DNA of 64,000 bases from Prochilodus magdalenae (GCA_024036415.1 JAMWET010003064.1:229501-293500), one strand, 5' to 3'. Positions 1-12,572 are shown, counted from the first letter of the stretch. Numbers and translations: made by a program. The notes: generated by a model from the sequence alone, not told the origin.

Positions 1-339
1 AGTGAGTATTACAAGAAGGCTTTCCTGATCTTCCCCTTATTTGATTTACAAGGGAATCCAATTACACGGGATAATAATCAATATTAAATGGTCATTGAAA
101 AGCAGTAGGTGTGTACACAGGCATTTTGAGAGATTCCAAGCGTAACACAACCTGAGCATCACTGAAACCTGATACCTAACCTAGAAAAACATGAAAATCA
201 GATCAATGTCAACCGATACTCAAAATTAAAGTATTGGATCAGGTTTGGAGCGCTAAATATCCAGATCAGGACATCCTTAGTTAATGTACGATTCTAATAA
301 ATGTTCAAATATCGTCTTAGCAACTTGTGTAATGCTACA

Positions 340-1154
340 TTCCTCTTTCAGGAAGCCACCCAGCTGCTGGTTCAGTCACTGGTCATTTCAAGGCTACACT
401 ACTGCAACTCACTCCTGGCTGGTCTTCCTCTTTGGGCCATCAGGCCCCTGCAACTGATCCAGAACGCAGCAGCTCGACCCATCTTTAATCTTCCAAAGTT
501 CACCCACGTGACTCCACTGCTGCGTTCCCTTCACTGGCTTCCTGTTGCTGCCCGCATCAGATTTAAAACTCTGACGCCTACAAAGCCAAGAATGGACCAG
601 CGCCTCCCTACCTTATGGCAATGGTGAAGAGTCGATCTGTACTTCGAGCCCTTCCAGCTTCAAGTACAACTTTGACTCGAACCGCCATCCCTGAAAACAC
701 TTGGAGGACAAGCGTCCAGACTCTTCTCTGTCCTGTCTCCCAGATGGTGGAATAAACTGCCACTGGGCGTCCGAACAGCCAAGTCTCTCGGGGTCTTCAA
801 ACGCAGACTAAAGACCCATCTCTTCGTAATGCACTTAAGTGAGTGAGCTCTAGTAGAGGTGTAAGTTATGTGTGTATGTACTTCTGTTGTGTTGCACTTA
901 TAATGACCTTTCCTTTTCTATAGTTATGAGCGCTGGGCTGGGGTTGCCAGGTAGTGCTCTTTTTGCTTTATACATGTGTGTATTAATCTCTAGGTATCAG
1001 CACTGGCCCCCTGTTTGGGCAGTGTCTGAGCTCATGGTGAGTTTTAGGCTCTTCCTGTACTAGCTGGAATACTATCCAACGGAACACTAAGCACGGTTGT
1101 GAGTCGCTCTGGATAAGAGCGTCTGCTAAATGCCTTAAATGTAAATGTAAATGT
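340..1154 (+). mobile_element. L2 LINE, 3' end with decayed reverse transcriptase
   Basis: The stretch encodes the C-terminal part of an L2-clade reverse transcriptase, with SRLHYCNSLLAGLP and LRSLHWLPVAARIRFKTL near its start. The reading then breaks. AKNGPAPPYLMAMVKSRS sits in a second frame, and PRWWNKLPLGVRTAKSLGVF through VMHLSE and a stop at 844-846 in a third, so at least two frameshifts have accumulated. An untranslated tail follows, ending in the L2 hallmark: gtcgctctggataagagcg, then tgctaaatgcc and short taaatg repeats. The element is 5'-truncated and cannot move by itself. The same tail is found on the SINEs in this window. Confidence 0.9.
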
Positions 1155-1354
1155 ACATTAAGTGCATGAAGCTACAACACCACTATATGCACTATATAAT
1201 TGCTACCCATCTCTAGGTTATAACTAAATATAAGATCACAGAAGCCCAGGAGATGCTAAAGTACACTTAATTCCCCTCATGATTAATGTACTGAATGTGT
1301 GCTAGTTTAATATATTATCTATGTACATAGTATGCAAAATATATGCTTCATATA

Positions 1355-1722
1355 CACTCAATAGTTGCATCCAGAAAGAATCAGCCGACAGGCATTAAAC
1401 TTGGTGGGTAGTTTCATCATAAGACATCATAAGACATTCGAATAACTCCGGTTTCATAGTCATCCATGCATATGACATACGTATACGCCAGACTGTCATG
1501 GAGCCTTCAGTGATGAAGCCAGTTGTTGGAGGGCCTGGTGTCCCTCCACCACATCTGGCATCTTGCCTTGGCGGTCGAACTCCAAACTGAGAGACACTTC
1601 TTCTGTATGTGTAGCTCAATAAATATTACCCATATCAGAATATACATTTCATCATGTCCTGTTCCTGGTAACATTTATCTTCCTTCCCAATAGCACTGCA
1701 GTCCCACACTTCCTTCTGGGTT
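1355..1722 (+). mobile_element. Tc1-like family A, internally deleted copy
   Basis: The left end is a terminal repeat preceded by TATA (cactcaatagttgcatccag). The right side carries the family's 3' segment (agagacac, ttctgtatgtgtagctcaat, then cttcctttctgg-like sequence). Most of the transposase is missing. The innermost part of the right terminal repeat is degraded after tccttctggg. I assign it to the family by comparison with the copies at 52466 and 63791. Confidence 0.75.
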
Positions 1723-1772
1723 TTGGGTGTGTTTAGATTTAGATAGGAAAGAAAAAACTAGGATCAGGACAC

Positions 1773-1830
1773 CCCGAGTTGTTCTCAGTACCGTGTGTGA
1801 TTCAAAGCGTACTATGGTTTGGCAAAACTG
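1773..1830. repeat. 58-bp perfect direct repeat, left copy
   Basis: The 58 bases here recur without mismatch at 2301-2358. The two copies flank the Tc1-like fragment between them exactly. The repeat begins cccgagttgttctcag and ends ggtttggcaaaactg. Confidence 0.95.
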
Positions 1831-2300
1831 TGTCGGACCACCATGTTTTTCAATGCGACATGACATCTCGACATGGAGTTTTAAAGGTTCCTAATGGTGT
1901 CCTGCCATAACCGCTCTCATGGAGCTTGAATATTCCCATGCAGTTCCTGCAGACTGTGTGGCAGGGGTGGAGGTAGAGTGACACCAGGCCCACCGTTTGG
2001 CACTGACCACTGTGACTCCACACATGGATTTGTTGGTCATCTTCACCAAGACAAAAACGTAACTCTTCGCTGAAGGGGTGTGCACATGCCCTGTTTTTGT
2101 TGGGAAAGGTGGCGCCACAGGCTTTTGACTGCTACACCTTCTTTCAGACCCATTGCATTGAGATGACATGGACAGGACTTCCTGTGGACGTTGTTTAGAT
2201 CTAAAGCAAGACCGGAGCTGGATTTTCTCTTCTCCCTTAAAGATGAAAGTGCTGCATATCTGATGGGGTTAAGTTTGGTGGTTTACCTGGTCCGGTACAT
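1831..2300 (-). mobile_element. Tc1-like family A transposase remnant
   Basis: On the minus strand this segment encodes broken pieces of a Tc1-type transposase. A region around SSQCNGSERRCSSQK is followed downstream by DTIRNL and a C-terminal ALKNMVVR. It closely parallels 3320-3800 but lacks terminal repeats. Its ends abut the 58-bp direct repeats, so it looks like a copied fragment rather than a normal TA-flanked insertion. Confidence 0.75.
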
Positions 2301-2358
2301 CCCGAGTTGTTCTCAGTACCGTGTGTGATTCAAAGCGTACTATGGTTTGGCAAAACTG
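2301..2358. repeat. 58-bp perfect direct repeat, right copy
   Basis: This is the second copy of the repeat at 1773-1830, identical over all 58 bases. Perfect identity in decayed intronic DNA points to a recent event. Confidence 0.95.
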
Positions 2359-3178
2359 CATAACACACAGTCATAAAACAGAGATATCTTGTACTGAACT
2401 GAGAGGGAGAGAGAGGAAGGGAGCGAGAGAGAAAGAGAGATAAACAGAGAGAGCGACAAGAGGTTTGGTCACAGTGTAAAACGGCCTGCAGAGATGTAAA
2501 ATCGTGGTGCCTTTGTTGAATCAAAATGCTTACTCATAAAAACCCCCGACGGGAAGCTTAAAATAAATGCACTCCGGCAATAACCCGCTTTCATTATCCA
2601 TGTGAAGCCGAAGAAAGAGCGACTCGTAGATTAAAGCGGACTTGACAGGTGTTAAGTAATAAATGTCTCCTTGTGGATGCTCAACTTGAATTTGTGTCAC
2701 TTGCAGAAAAGTTAATTTATAAGAGCAATTACGGGATGGGCGACAGGAGGGTCGGAGGAGGAAGACAGAAGCTGAAGGAGGCAGAGGGGCTGAGTGTGGC
2801 GTGGATGGAAGCGGTTAGTGTGAATAATGAGCAGGAGAAAGCTAAGAGGAGGAAGGAGAAAAAAAGGACAAGAAACGGTGGGATTATTGAAGCGGTGTCA
2901 GGTTTTGCTGCCGCATTCCTCTTTCCCTGTTTGTCCTGTACTCGTGTTATTCGATGCTTCATCTGCATCAGGTTACATGCATTCGAACAGCACTGCTGAG
3001 CAGTTAATGCTTCTATCGTGATAGACAAATGGATGTTCTGTTGAAAACGACAAATGCAGGAAAGTGACTTTAAACCAAAGTCAGGGTTGCTTTTGTGACA
3101 AGACCAATTCTCCCCTACGCCATTTATTCAACGATGGAGAGAATCAGGATCTACATGGACGAACCGTAAAGTAATATA
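2359..3178. other. Unassigned intron sequence with a purine-rich patch
   Basis: A GA-rich patch lies at about 2398-2455, and 2745-2880 is also purine-rich. The open frames over it are Lys/Glu/Arg-rich through base composition, and I recognise no product or repeat family. Confidence 0.4.
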
Positions 3179-3810
3179 CACTCATTGTCAAATTAATAGC
3201 TGCATCCAAAAGGAAGTGTACTATTGGGAAGGAAGATAAAGGTGACCAGGAACAATGAATGATGATACGTTTAGACTGATATGATCAATATTTATTGAGC
3301 TACACATACAGACGTTGCTCAGTCTCGGTATGGTGTCGGACCACCATGTTTTTCAATGCAACATGACGTCTTGACATGGAGTTGTAGAGGTTCCTAATGG
3401 TGTCCTGCCATAACCCATCCCATGGAGCTTGAATATTCTCATGCAGTTACTGCAGAGTGTGTGGTAGGGGTGGAGGTAGAGTGACACCAGGCCCCCCGTT
3501 TGGCACTGACCACGGTGACTCCACACATGGATTTGTAGGTCATCTACACCAAGACGAAAACGTGACCCTTCGCTAAAGGGGTGTGCACATGCCCTGTTTT
3601 TGTTGGGAAAGGTGGCGCCACAGGCTTTTTGACTGCTACACCTTCTTTCAGATCCATAGCATTGAGATGACATGGACCGAACTTCCCGTGGATGTTTTTA
3701 GATCTAAAGCAAGACCGGAGCTGGATTTTCTCTTCTCCCTTAAAGATGAAAGTGCTGCTTATCTGATGGGATTAAGTTTGGTGGTTTACCTGGTCTGGTA
3801 TGGTTGTTGG
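3179..3810 (-). mobile_element. Tc1-like family A, minus-strand copy
   Basis: The plus-strand left end has the terminal repeat after TATA (cactcattg..aatagctgcatccaaaagg). Reading inward on the minus strand from the far side gives transposase remnants, including DTIRNLYNSMSRRHVALK and the terminal MVVRHHTE. Several stops and frameshifts interrupt it and the catalytic middle is absent. The far boundary (near 3810) is uncertain because no second terminal repeat is visible. Confidence 0.75.
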
Positions 3811-5367
3811 GAGGCCCAGTTACTTCCATCTGACTTCCCATTCTTCTATGCAAGGGGAGGATCTCTTCAGAAATGTTTGTGCCATATAATTACCTGTTGT
3901 AGTAAAAGCTACAAACCCTCAAACTCAACCACGACTTATAAAAAATGATAAGTACTAAAAAATGAGAAATAGATTTACAATGATAAGAATTAGGGACAAA
4001 TCGTCAGAGCAAAATAGAAAAAATAGAAAAATTAATAACTGTGCCTCAAAGAAAGCTCGCACTCAACCACTAAAAGAAAGGAATGGTGTTTATCTGCGTG
4101 CTAATGATTAGGACCCTCAAATATTTAACCACGTGTTTTGGGGCTGTTTTGTGAGAATGACCCAATAAGAGCTAAGAAAGACAAAAGAAGGATGGATAAA
4201 GCAACAAAGGAAAGCAATCTTGAGTTCAGAGTTGAGGGATAGAAGAGCCCAGAACGTCAGAGGGAGAGTTAAGAGAGAAAAGGGAAAAAGGTTGGGAAAG
4301 AGGATGAAGGGATATGTGTCCACATTCTTTCAGAAGCCAGTAGGGAGAAGTGCTCTCTCTCCCACAAACTAATGAAGGCCACTGAGACAGGGAAGACTGA
4401 CTTTGAACAATGGACTTACACACACATGCTCTTGGATTATTAAAGCAGTTCTGAAGATGAACTAGAGCCCTATTGTGGTGCCATACTTGCCCAACAATTA
4501 GATAAGCTCACTGACGTGTATTACATAGTGTTGCAGTACATTAGTGCTGAGCATTTGGTAAATGAACCAACTATTAGACATGTCAGGCGAGATGACTTCA
4601 GGCAGTGCTGATTGTCGCATATAGTAAAACCCATGACCAGGAGGAGATAGAATTACCCTATATAAGCACTGATGCCGGATCAGATCGTCGATCAGAAACA
4701 GCAGAAGCTAAAACAGGACGGTGGCGATGATGTCAGTGCTGACTGCAGCATGGATAGAATCCGAGAAGAATTGATCTTCAGCCATCCGATCATGGTATAG
4801 ATGAAATGGAGACTGGAAATCGTAGAAGAGAGACTCAAGTTTCCTCTGCCGAGAAGATGAATCAACGCCTTCCGCGATGTATTGCTGCAATCTGCCTCTA
4901 ATTTCATATCCAGGAAGTGTTGACCAGAAAATTGGAGCATCAGTTCATTAGCTCATAACCATATTCATGGGATTTGCTTCACGGCCGATAAACAATGGAG
5001 AGTATGTGCCCTGGGCATTGAAAGGCCATTTCTTCCAAATTTCGTCTAAACTGAGCACACCAGTAAAGCAGAGAACTGAAATGCTAATGATGCTAACTGG
5101 TTGATGGTCACCTTCAACTCAGCCTGTCATTGGAACCGTAGTCCATCCATGTTCTTGAGCATAGACGTAAAAAACAAAACACTTGCAAAATTAATGATAG
5201 AATTAAAAAAAGGAATGGAAAAACAGAGAAGTCATTAGGGAAAAATGGAATTTGGTGGGAATGGGAAGAAATTGTGAAAGGAAGTCTATGGGCAAACTAG
5301 CTGGAATGGTCAAATGCACTCAACTAGCCAAACTCAGGTACATTAGCAAAGTAGTCTTTCAGTTCAA
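3811..5367. other. Unassigned intron sequence
   Basis: This is AT-rich sequence in which I recognise no repeat family, exon or RNA gene. Short open frames occur on the minus strand around 4692-4940 without recognisable motifs. Confidence 0.4.
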
Positions 5368-5975
5368 TGTGGAGGCACCGTGGTCAGCACCGAGATGAAC
5401 GGTGGGTTGTCATACATCCAGAAGGCCCCGTGTCACTCCACCTCCACCCCTACCGCACCATCTGTAAGAACTGTGTGAGGATATTCAAGCTGCATGGGAT
5501 GGATTATCACAGGACACCATTGGAAACCTAAACAACTACATACCCAGACTTATGCATGTTGTGGTAGCAAACATGGTGGTCGATGCCATTCTGAGAGACA
5601 CTACTTCTGTATGTGTGTACTACTTCTGTGGTTGGTGTAGCTCAGCGGATAACGCCAAGTAGCCACCACCACACGTGGAGACTGGGGTTCGAATCCCGGT
5701 CTGGGTGACTATGCTGTGCTACACCAATAAGAGTCCTTGGGCAAGACTCCTAACACTACATTGGCCTCCCTGTAATGTGATTAACCTTGTAAGTCGCTCT
5801 GGATAAGAGCGTCAGCTAAAATGCCAGAAATGTAAATGTGTAGCTCAATAATTATTGTCCATATCAGTCTAAATATATTACCATTTATGGTTCCTGGTAA
5901 CCTTTATCCTCCTTCCCAATAGCACTGCAATCCCACACTTCCTTCTGAGTGCTGCTGTTCTTTTGATGATTAGTG
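5368..5975 (+). mobile_element. Tc1-like family A 3' half, split by a SINE
   Basis: The 3' half of a family A element starts near ggaggcaccgtggtcagcac and runs through the transposase tail. A SINE (5630-5837) interrupts it at tgtatgtgt. It then resumes at tgtagctcaataattattg and ends in the right terminal repeat (ttttgatgattagtg, before TA). The nesting shows that the SINE arrived after the transposon. Confidence 0.8.
5630..5837 (+). mobile_element. tRNA-derived SINE with L2-type tail (nested)
   Basis: The head is tRNA-like: ggttggtgtagctcagcgg contains an A-box-like stretch and ggttcgaatcc is the B box. A central region follows (caccaataagagtccttggg, aagactcctaacactacattgg). The tail is ttgtaagtcgctctggataa, gagcgtcagctaaaatgcc and a short taaatg end. 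This tail is the L2 3' end, which would let the L2 reverse transcriptase copy it. It sits inside a Tc1-like remnant. Confidence 0.88.
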
Positions 5976-7155
5976 TACTTCACAGTACTTCACAGTGCCC
6001 TTTGCCAGAAAGCTGACTTTGCCTGCAGCAAGCGGTAAACATTTCTAATACCTGTTTATATTAAAACATCTAATTTGTTTCCCATCAGATTCCACTAGGA
6101 TTCAATTTTGCAGACATATATGTTTGTTCATAGTGTAGCATTAATTAAGGCATCCCTTGGAAAGAGGCATAAGCCTATTGTAGTGTGTGAAATGAGTGAA
6201 AAGCTTGACATCTCTTGAGTGGAGGAGGGTCTGCGTTATTGCATTGAGATGCTGCTCACACAGTGAATCTCCTGAAAAACACCAGCCACTGGAGGACCCA
6301 CAGGCACACAAGAAGGTGGAGCGCCAGACTTGCAGAAGTTTTCTCTTTCCTCTTCCCTCTCCCTTTCTTTATCTCATTTGACTCCTAAATGTCTCCGCTC
6401 CCTCGACACGTACTCTTTTCCCTTCCCTCACTTTCTCTGCTCATTCTCTCTTTCTCTTTGGGGTCACTGTATGACCTTGTTTGTGTCTTGGCTGAGCGGT
6501 GGCTGGCGTTTCTTAGGGCCGCTATGCCACCTGATCTTACTTGCATTCAGTTCTGTATCGATCCCTCACCCCCCACACCATCCCGCCCCAACCTGCACTT
6601 TCCCAAGGACAGAAACCTAACCCACACCATCCTTTTCTTTTCCTCCCCATCTTTGTCCTCCTTGTTTCAAGCTCGTCCACCCCTCCCTCCATCCTTTTCG
6701 TCTCTTCCCTAATTCTTTCCCTCCCTTTCATTTTCTCCCTATACCTCCCCCCTCTTTCTCACCCTGCACCGGTCCCAAGGTTGCAATGACCAGCAGTATG
6801 AATTAATAATGTAGAGAGCAAGGATCGCTTTCACAAAAGCCATTTAGGCTGCTATTGTGTTACTAAAGGCTGTGCGTTTAGCTGGCTGAGTCAATGTGGC
6901 AGAAATGCTATAGGATAGACAGAAGCAGCCCATTCCGCAACCTTAACTAAAAGCTCTGCCCTGGAGCTATACATGCACAATGCAGCCCAGGTCCTCCAAA
7001 TGACCTCAACCCTCCCTCTCTCTCCTGCTCTCGTTACCCGAAATGTTCAGGTCATCTTACTCTCTCGAAACACTTTACTCCTCCGCAGCCATATTCCTGA
7101 GCATGAAACACTTTCAAAAGCTCTCGCTTTGTTCTGCTTGAAAAGTCTGACAAGC
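5976..7155. other. Intron sequence with a 450-bp pyrimidine-rich tract
   Basis: From about 6335 to 6780 the plus strand is mostly C and T, with many tctctt, ccctcc and tttcc runs. This opens several overlapping Ser/Pro/Leu-rich frames that I do not regard as genes. The flanks show nothing recognisable. Confidence 0.5.
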
Positions 7156-7640
7156 TCACTCATGAACCTCATAGCATATAATACATCCACAAGCACAAAC
7201 AACACCTGTGATTGGATTTGGCATGGACCGAAGTTTCTGGATGTATGCCACATCAATGTTCAGTTGCTCTTGCATCAAAGAAATGGTGGCACAATTGGGC
7301 CAGATTTGGTGGACGCCTTCCCTGACGCAATTCCGAGGAGAATTTCCTATAGACTGGGATTTTAGCCACTGCTGGTGGATCCGTATGGCCGTACGCTTCC
7401 ATACACCTGCAGATCCAGCTACTTCCTTTACACTATGGTCTTTGACACGCCCAAATGCCCTCACTCCTTGTAGCCAATCACTAACATCTGATCTGGGACC
7501 ATTTTCCACACATGGAACGAGACATTCACTGTACTGTACCACCTCTTCCCAATCTATGGATCCCGTTGCACAACCAACAGGTATTTATAACCCTATCATC
7601 CTCATGAAATGCCATCTGCAGGAGCCTGAAGTTACTACCG
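7156..7640 (-). mobile_element. Tc1-like family B, internally deleted copy
   Basis: On the minus strand a 128-codon frame (7156-7542) begins with the N-terminal helix-turn-helix region (KDHSVKEVAGSAGVWKRT, then HQQWLKSQS). It passes directly into a Tc1-like C-terminal tail (IDVAYIQKLRSMPNPITG). The catalytic DDE core between them is missing, so the element could only be mobilised in trans, if at all. Copies at 37366, 42906 and 53919 share this fusion. The outer boundaries are approximate. Confidence 0.72.
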
Positions 7641-10600
7641 CCTTAAACTCACAAGGTGACTTAGTTTTATCTGGTGAGCTTATGTTATCTATGTCCTGGT
7701 TTGGCAATATGAACCCAGCCCTGTTAATTGCTTGGAGCATTCAGGCTTCAGGCAGTTGAAACACTAACCATCTTACTGACTGTAATGAAATTTATGAGAG
7801 TAGTTAGCATTGCGACACTGCCTGGCGCACCGTTACCTGCTGGAGCTGTTCTTGGCAGCTGCTCTGTTATGGGTTGAAGTGTGAGCGAGCGGGGGAAGAG
7901 GATTCCGATGTTCCGTTCGTGGACAACAAAGGCCGTCCTAGATTAAATTATAAAACCCCAGAGCGTTCTTCAATATGTGGAACATTTAGTGCTCCTTTCT
8001 TCAGCAAGTAAAAATAGCAAGGCCTGAACCGGAGGACCCTCTGTCTGGTTTCATCATGGAACCCCAAGATTACACACCACTTAATCGGCTTCATGCACAC
8101 ACCACTACCTCATTACATGCTACCCCTCAGCTGCTAGTTAGTATTGTAGTACATAAACTGTGCCACAGGTTGGTGAACCAAGCCCATCAGTAATTGTTCC
8201 AGATCACTGACTACAAACTCTCATGGTCTACAAAAACTGAATGAATTTCATCTGTGCATGATTTCTGGTGGTTTATTTTTTTAATAAACGCTGCGATACA
8301 AGGTCATGCCAGCTAGCACAGGCCAGCGCAAACAGAATCTCTTTAAGAATTCATGAGTGATGTCTAGAAATATCCTATCATGAGCCTGGAGGTCTGCCGT
8401 CTTTTGTAGGCCCTCATAATAGCAACCAATAAAAAGTTTCAGTTCTTTGTTTCCTTGGTGTTCCCCTTAACAATACGCCTTGCCAACTGTCCATAATGCA
8501 CTAATAATACTATGGATTATACGTCATCGCAGAGAATTCTCCATATTTCTGGGTCATATTTAGCATCCTCCACCGGAATGCAGAGGGGATCCTGGGGTAC
8601 ACGCTGGCACTGAGGCAGCCAGCACAGTCTCGCATAAAAGACTTTCCTCTCTACATTCTAAAATTCCCAGAAGTACTCTGCAGGAGGACCCCGAAGACAG
8701 GGTCATCTCTTATTTTCCATGCAGCCAAACGACTGCTGGAGAGGCATATGCGGTCCTCTTTCCAAAGCCATATTCCTGTCGGATTCATTCTTTGCAGTTG
8801 CTCTATAACTAAAGTCATGATGGCTGAATACCATTTCCTGGGCTATGGAACTTACTACGAGCAGTAATCAACGTTCCACTGGTGGGGTATGCATGATGAA
8901 TGCACGTCTGTGGCATCACCCCTTGTGAAATCTGAATATGTATGCTGACTGATTTCCCGCAGTGCACTGTGGCACTGGGACTTTGCTCTGTCTACCAGGC
9001 CCTCTAGCCTCTTTTAACAGTGGGGTTTGGTAGTAATAGCACCATGCATGCCCAGATTAACTAGTATTTAACAGACACAGTCTAACTCGTGGTATGGACA
9101 GCATACATTCCACCGTGAGCTTAAGTCCTCTAAGTTTCTTCTGATAACTCTAAAGGTGACATTATTTTGCAGTTCATCTTTATGGACTAAATAATAAATA
9201 ATAATAATAATCTCCAATATACCTCTAATTATTTCAAGTAATACATATTTCAATAAATATTTGAAAACAAGTCCAGTTCAATAAATCAACAACAAATATG
9301 CAATATGCTGCGATATTCATAGTTTTACAAGTCTGTTTTACTGGTAATAATACTCTGGGAGAAAACCGCCTGAACCCGGAGCTCCTTCGGTAATAGCGGT
9401 ACTGTTAATAGTACTGTGCTACCAGTGATATCAAAATCTACTACTGGTCACCGATGTGCTGTCATTGTTACTGAGCATGGCACCCGTGGCCTAATGCTGC
9501 TAAACTTTACATCAAGGTTATGAAATTTCAAATTACAGAGATGTTTTTAAAAAACCCATAGGTTTTTTTTTGTTTTTCTTTCAAACCCTTATACCCCATG
9601 GTACCCCAAAGTATTGATGTTTTTCTTTGTTAATTGGTGTTTTTTCATCTAAAATATATATAAAGGTACAAAGTATAAAGTTAACAAAGTACAAAGCCCA
9701 CACGATACTTTCAGAGCAAAGACTTTCAGAAACTTATTCATCCATTAATCCATTCCTTCATTCAAACATTGCTTTGTTTGTCAGTTCGTCTGTATACCTG
9801 TCTCTTCGTCCATTCATTCACGCATTGCTTCATCCATCCATTTGTTTGTGCATCCTTCCATATACCCGTCTGCACATCTTTCCGTACGTTCATTCCCGCA
9901 ACTCTTTGTCAGCCTGTTTGTCTGCGAGTTTTTTCCCCAGTTAGCACCAATGAGTTCTGAATACATGGTTGAGCAGGCTAGAAGTGTTAGACATAGAGCT
10001 GTCAATCAAGCTGCTCGTTAGCCATGCCTATGCAGTTCCCAGATATGTCTGATTAGCTATGTTTTCATGGTGAGTTCCTAAGGAAGGAACTCCCGCTCCA
10101 CCCGTCCACCAGCACAGCTTTGCACCAGCCTTGCCAAGCGCAACATCTGTTTTATTAAAAATGGGTTACCAAACAGGGGCTTTTCCCAGGGTCACAAGAC
10201 CTCCAGGCATTCAGGCAGCACGGGGTTGACCTCAACAAGCTCCACGGCTGCAAGAGCGATGTGTTTTCCCTGCTAACTCACTGAGCCACAGCTTCAGTGC
10301 GAACAGCTGTCGGATCACCCCTCCTGCCACCAAATTTCCTGAGCTTAGCCCTGGCCAAATCTCTCTCACTGATACAAAAAAGCGCTGAGTTATCCGAAAC
10401 CCAAAAGGCAGTACTCTGCAAGGCTCTGATTTACCACCTGGAGACAAAGATTCAGGACTGCTGCTTTTTCGTCCATGACGGCCAAAACCGAAAATATCTA
10501 CCATCTTCCTCCGAATGTTCTGCCACAGCTCATTTAGAGGCATTTTGGAGGCATGAAGAAAGAAATGCAGGGGGAAAATGGGAGTGAGCGTCAGACGCTT

Positions 10601-11801
10601 TGATTCCCGTCTGTTCTGTATGGATTACGACTCAACCGCTTTTCAATCCAATCTTCAAGAGAGAAGGTAAACAATCAGTCTTGATAAAGGATTGGATAAA
10701 TCCTCAATCAGACACGTTCTCCGTAAAGCAACCCTTTATTACAAAGGCTCGGGCCACCAAATTGGATTCTCCCATCAGAGAGAGACAGAGCGAGAAGGAG
10801 GAAGAGGGAGAAAAGAAGGGCAGACAATTGTCTCCTTTAGGTCGTCCACTGGCATTCCTTTTAACATCCCAGGTGAACTCTGATTGGCCAGTTCACATGC
10901 CAGTCGCTCCAATCCATCAGTTCATCACTGGATTTTGGCAGCTTGCAATCCATGTTGCAAATTGAAGGGAATTTCTAAATACTTAGAAAGGAAAACAAGC
11001 CAGAACAAATTGACTGAGCTCTGACATGAGCAGTTCACAAGTCCAAGAGACCAAAAAAAAAAAGAAACACACAGTAACGTCTGACTTTTGATGCCAGCAG
11101 CATGTAGCTCATTAAGGAATTCATGATTTCATGGCATTCCCTGGGCCCTTTCATCCATGTGGAAGGCACTCAACTGATTTGGGTCCACCCTCCATCCTTG
11201 CAGATCATGTACACCCGGACATGTCACACAGCTAGAGATATCCAATGTTAGTTGGAAGAGCATGGAAGACCAAGACTTCCTAGTACTACACTAATGCCCT
11301 AATAGCCCAGATCAGCATCTGTGGGACCGCCTCTATCATCACGTCCATTCTAAGGATCCTCCCCATGCACCCTTCAGCAGCTGTGTAATGCACTGCAGTC
11401 AGCATGACTCCATTTTCCTGTGACAACCTACCAGAACATTACCGAGTCACTCCCAGCCTGTCCATGACGTACTCTGCGATTACTCTGGATATTGGTCATA
11501 ATAATGTGACTCAACCGTGTAAATTACAATAATATGAAATACTCTGGGACGTAACTGGCAGAGTGCTTTCCATTTAAGGCCTTGACAGCTGTCCAAAGCT
11601 GGACAGACTTTTAAAGATAACCGTCATTTACTTTAAATATTCAGCAGGCTGAAAAACAAGTTATGCTTGGCGAGGGACAAAAAAAGCAAGAGAGGACAAA
11701 CAGAGACGATAGAGGTTAAGAGGGTTGACGTAGGATCATGTTTTCGATGATAGTTGCAGAATATCACTGCAGCTGGGAACCCGGTACTCCCTCTGGGATG
11801 C

Positions 11802-11802
<1 letters not shown>
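7641..11802. other. Largely unique intron sequence
   Basis: I recognise no gene here. A fairly balanced stretch at 8560-8890 has an open plus-strand frame of about 90 codons without a start or known motif. A run of diverged cattc/catcc tetramer-like repeats lies at about 9725-9900. A fragment with ggtcataataatgtgactc near 11494 resembles the unit of the 32-bp array at 56170. The rest shows nothing I can name. Confidence 0.4.

Positions 11803-11833
<31 letters not shown>
11803..11833. repeat. (AC)n microsatellite
   Basis: About 15 uninterrupted AC dinucleotides, a typical short vertebrate microsatellite. Confidence 0.95.
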
Positions 11834-11838
<5 letters not shown>

Positions 11839-12364
11839 TGTGCAGTATAGACAAAAGACTAGCATTGCAATAATCCTAAACCAAAAGTCTTCAGTGACAT
11901 GGTCAAAAATGAGGCTGCCAAAATAACTGACTTTCAGTGGAGTATATAGAAGGATCACCACTCTTATCCTCACGGGCTCTGTGCAGTTTCCGTTCCAGTC
12001 AAGCACAAGAACACCTCGCTTGCATCCACACCAACCCTTTGCGGATAAGGCTGGAGACCCCTGGACTGACTCTGTTCTCAAAACACCAATAGAAACTCTT
12101 AACTGTAGCTGAGATTGCTCAAAATGCTTACAGCAGAGTAAAAACCCAGAGTGGTCATTCAGAGCACTGGTTCCTGATCCATTACACCCCAGACGCTTTT
12201 GGCTCCAACACATACACCTCTGGGCAAAAAAACTGGGCCAAGCCCAAAACCCAGCTAGCCAGGAAAGTTCCCAAAACTGTACCTACAAGCTAACGTTAAA
12301 ACAAGTTCTAATAAAGTTCTGAAGGAAATGCTCTGGTCTAATGTCCCTAAAGGTTTCAAAGGGT

Positions 12365-12572
12365 GGTTGGTGTAGCTCAGTGGGTATCACCACTACTCAG
12401 GGTGCCACCTCTACGTGTGGGAGACTGGGGTTCGAATCCCAGTCTAGGTGACTATGCTGAGCTACACCAATAAGAGTCCTTGGGCAAGACTCCTAACACT
12501 ACACTGGCCTACCTGTAATCATCAACCTTGTAAGTCGCTCTGGATAAGAGCTAAATGCCATAAATGTAAATG
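12365..12572 (+). mobile_element. tRNA-derived SINE with L2-type tail
   Basis: This has the same structure as the SINE at 5630: a tRNA-like head with gtgtagctcag and B box ggttcgaatcc, the same conserved centre, and the gtcgctctggataagag tail ending in taaatgtaaatg. A short deletion in the tail removes the bases between gataagag and ctaaatgcc. Confidence 0.88.

Noticed and set aside
5630..5705. Functional tRNA gene (A box and B box present)
   Set aside because: The acceptor and anticodon stems do not fold, the sequence continues into a SINE body and L2-type tail, and five copies share the same structure.
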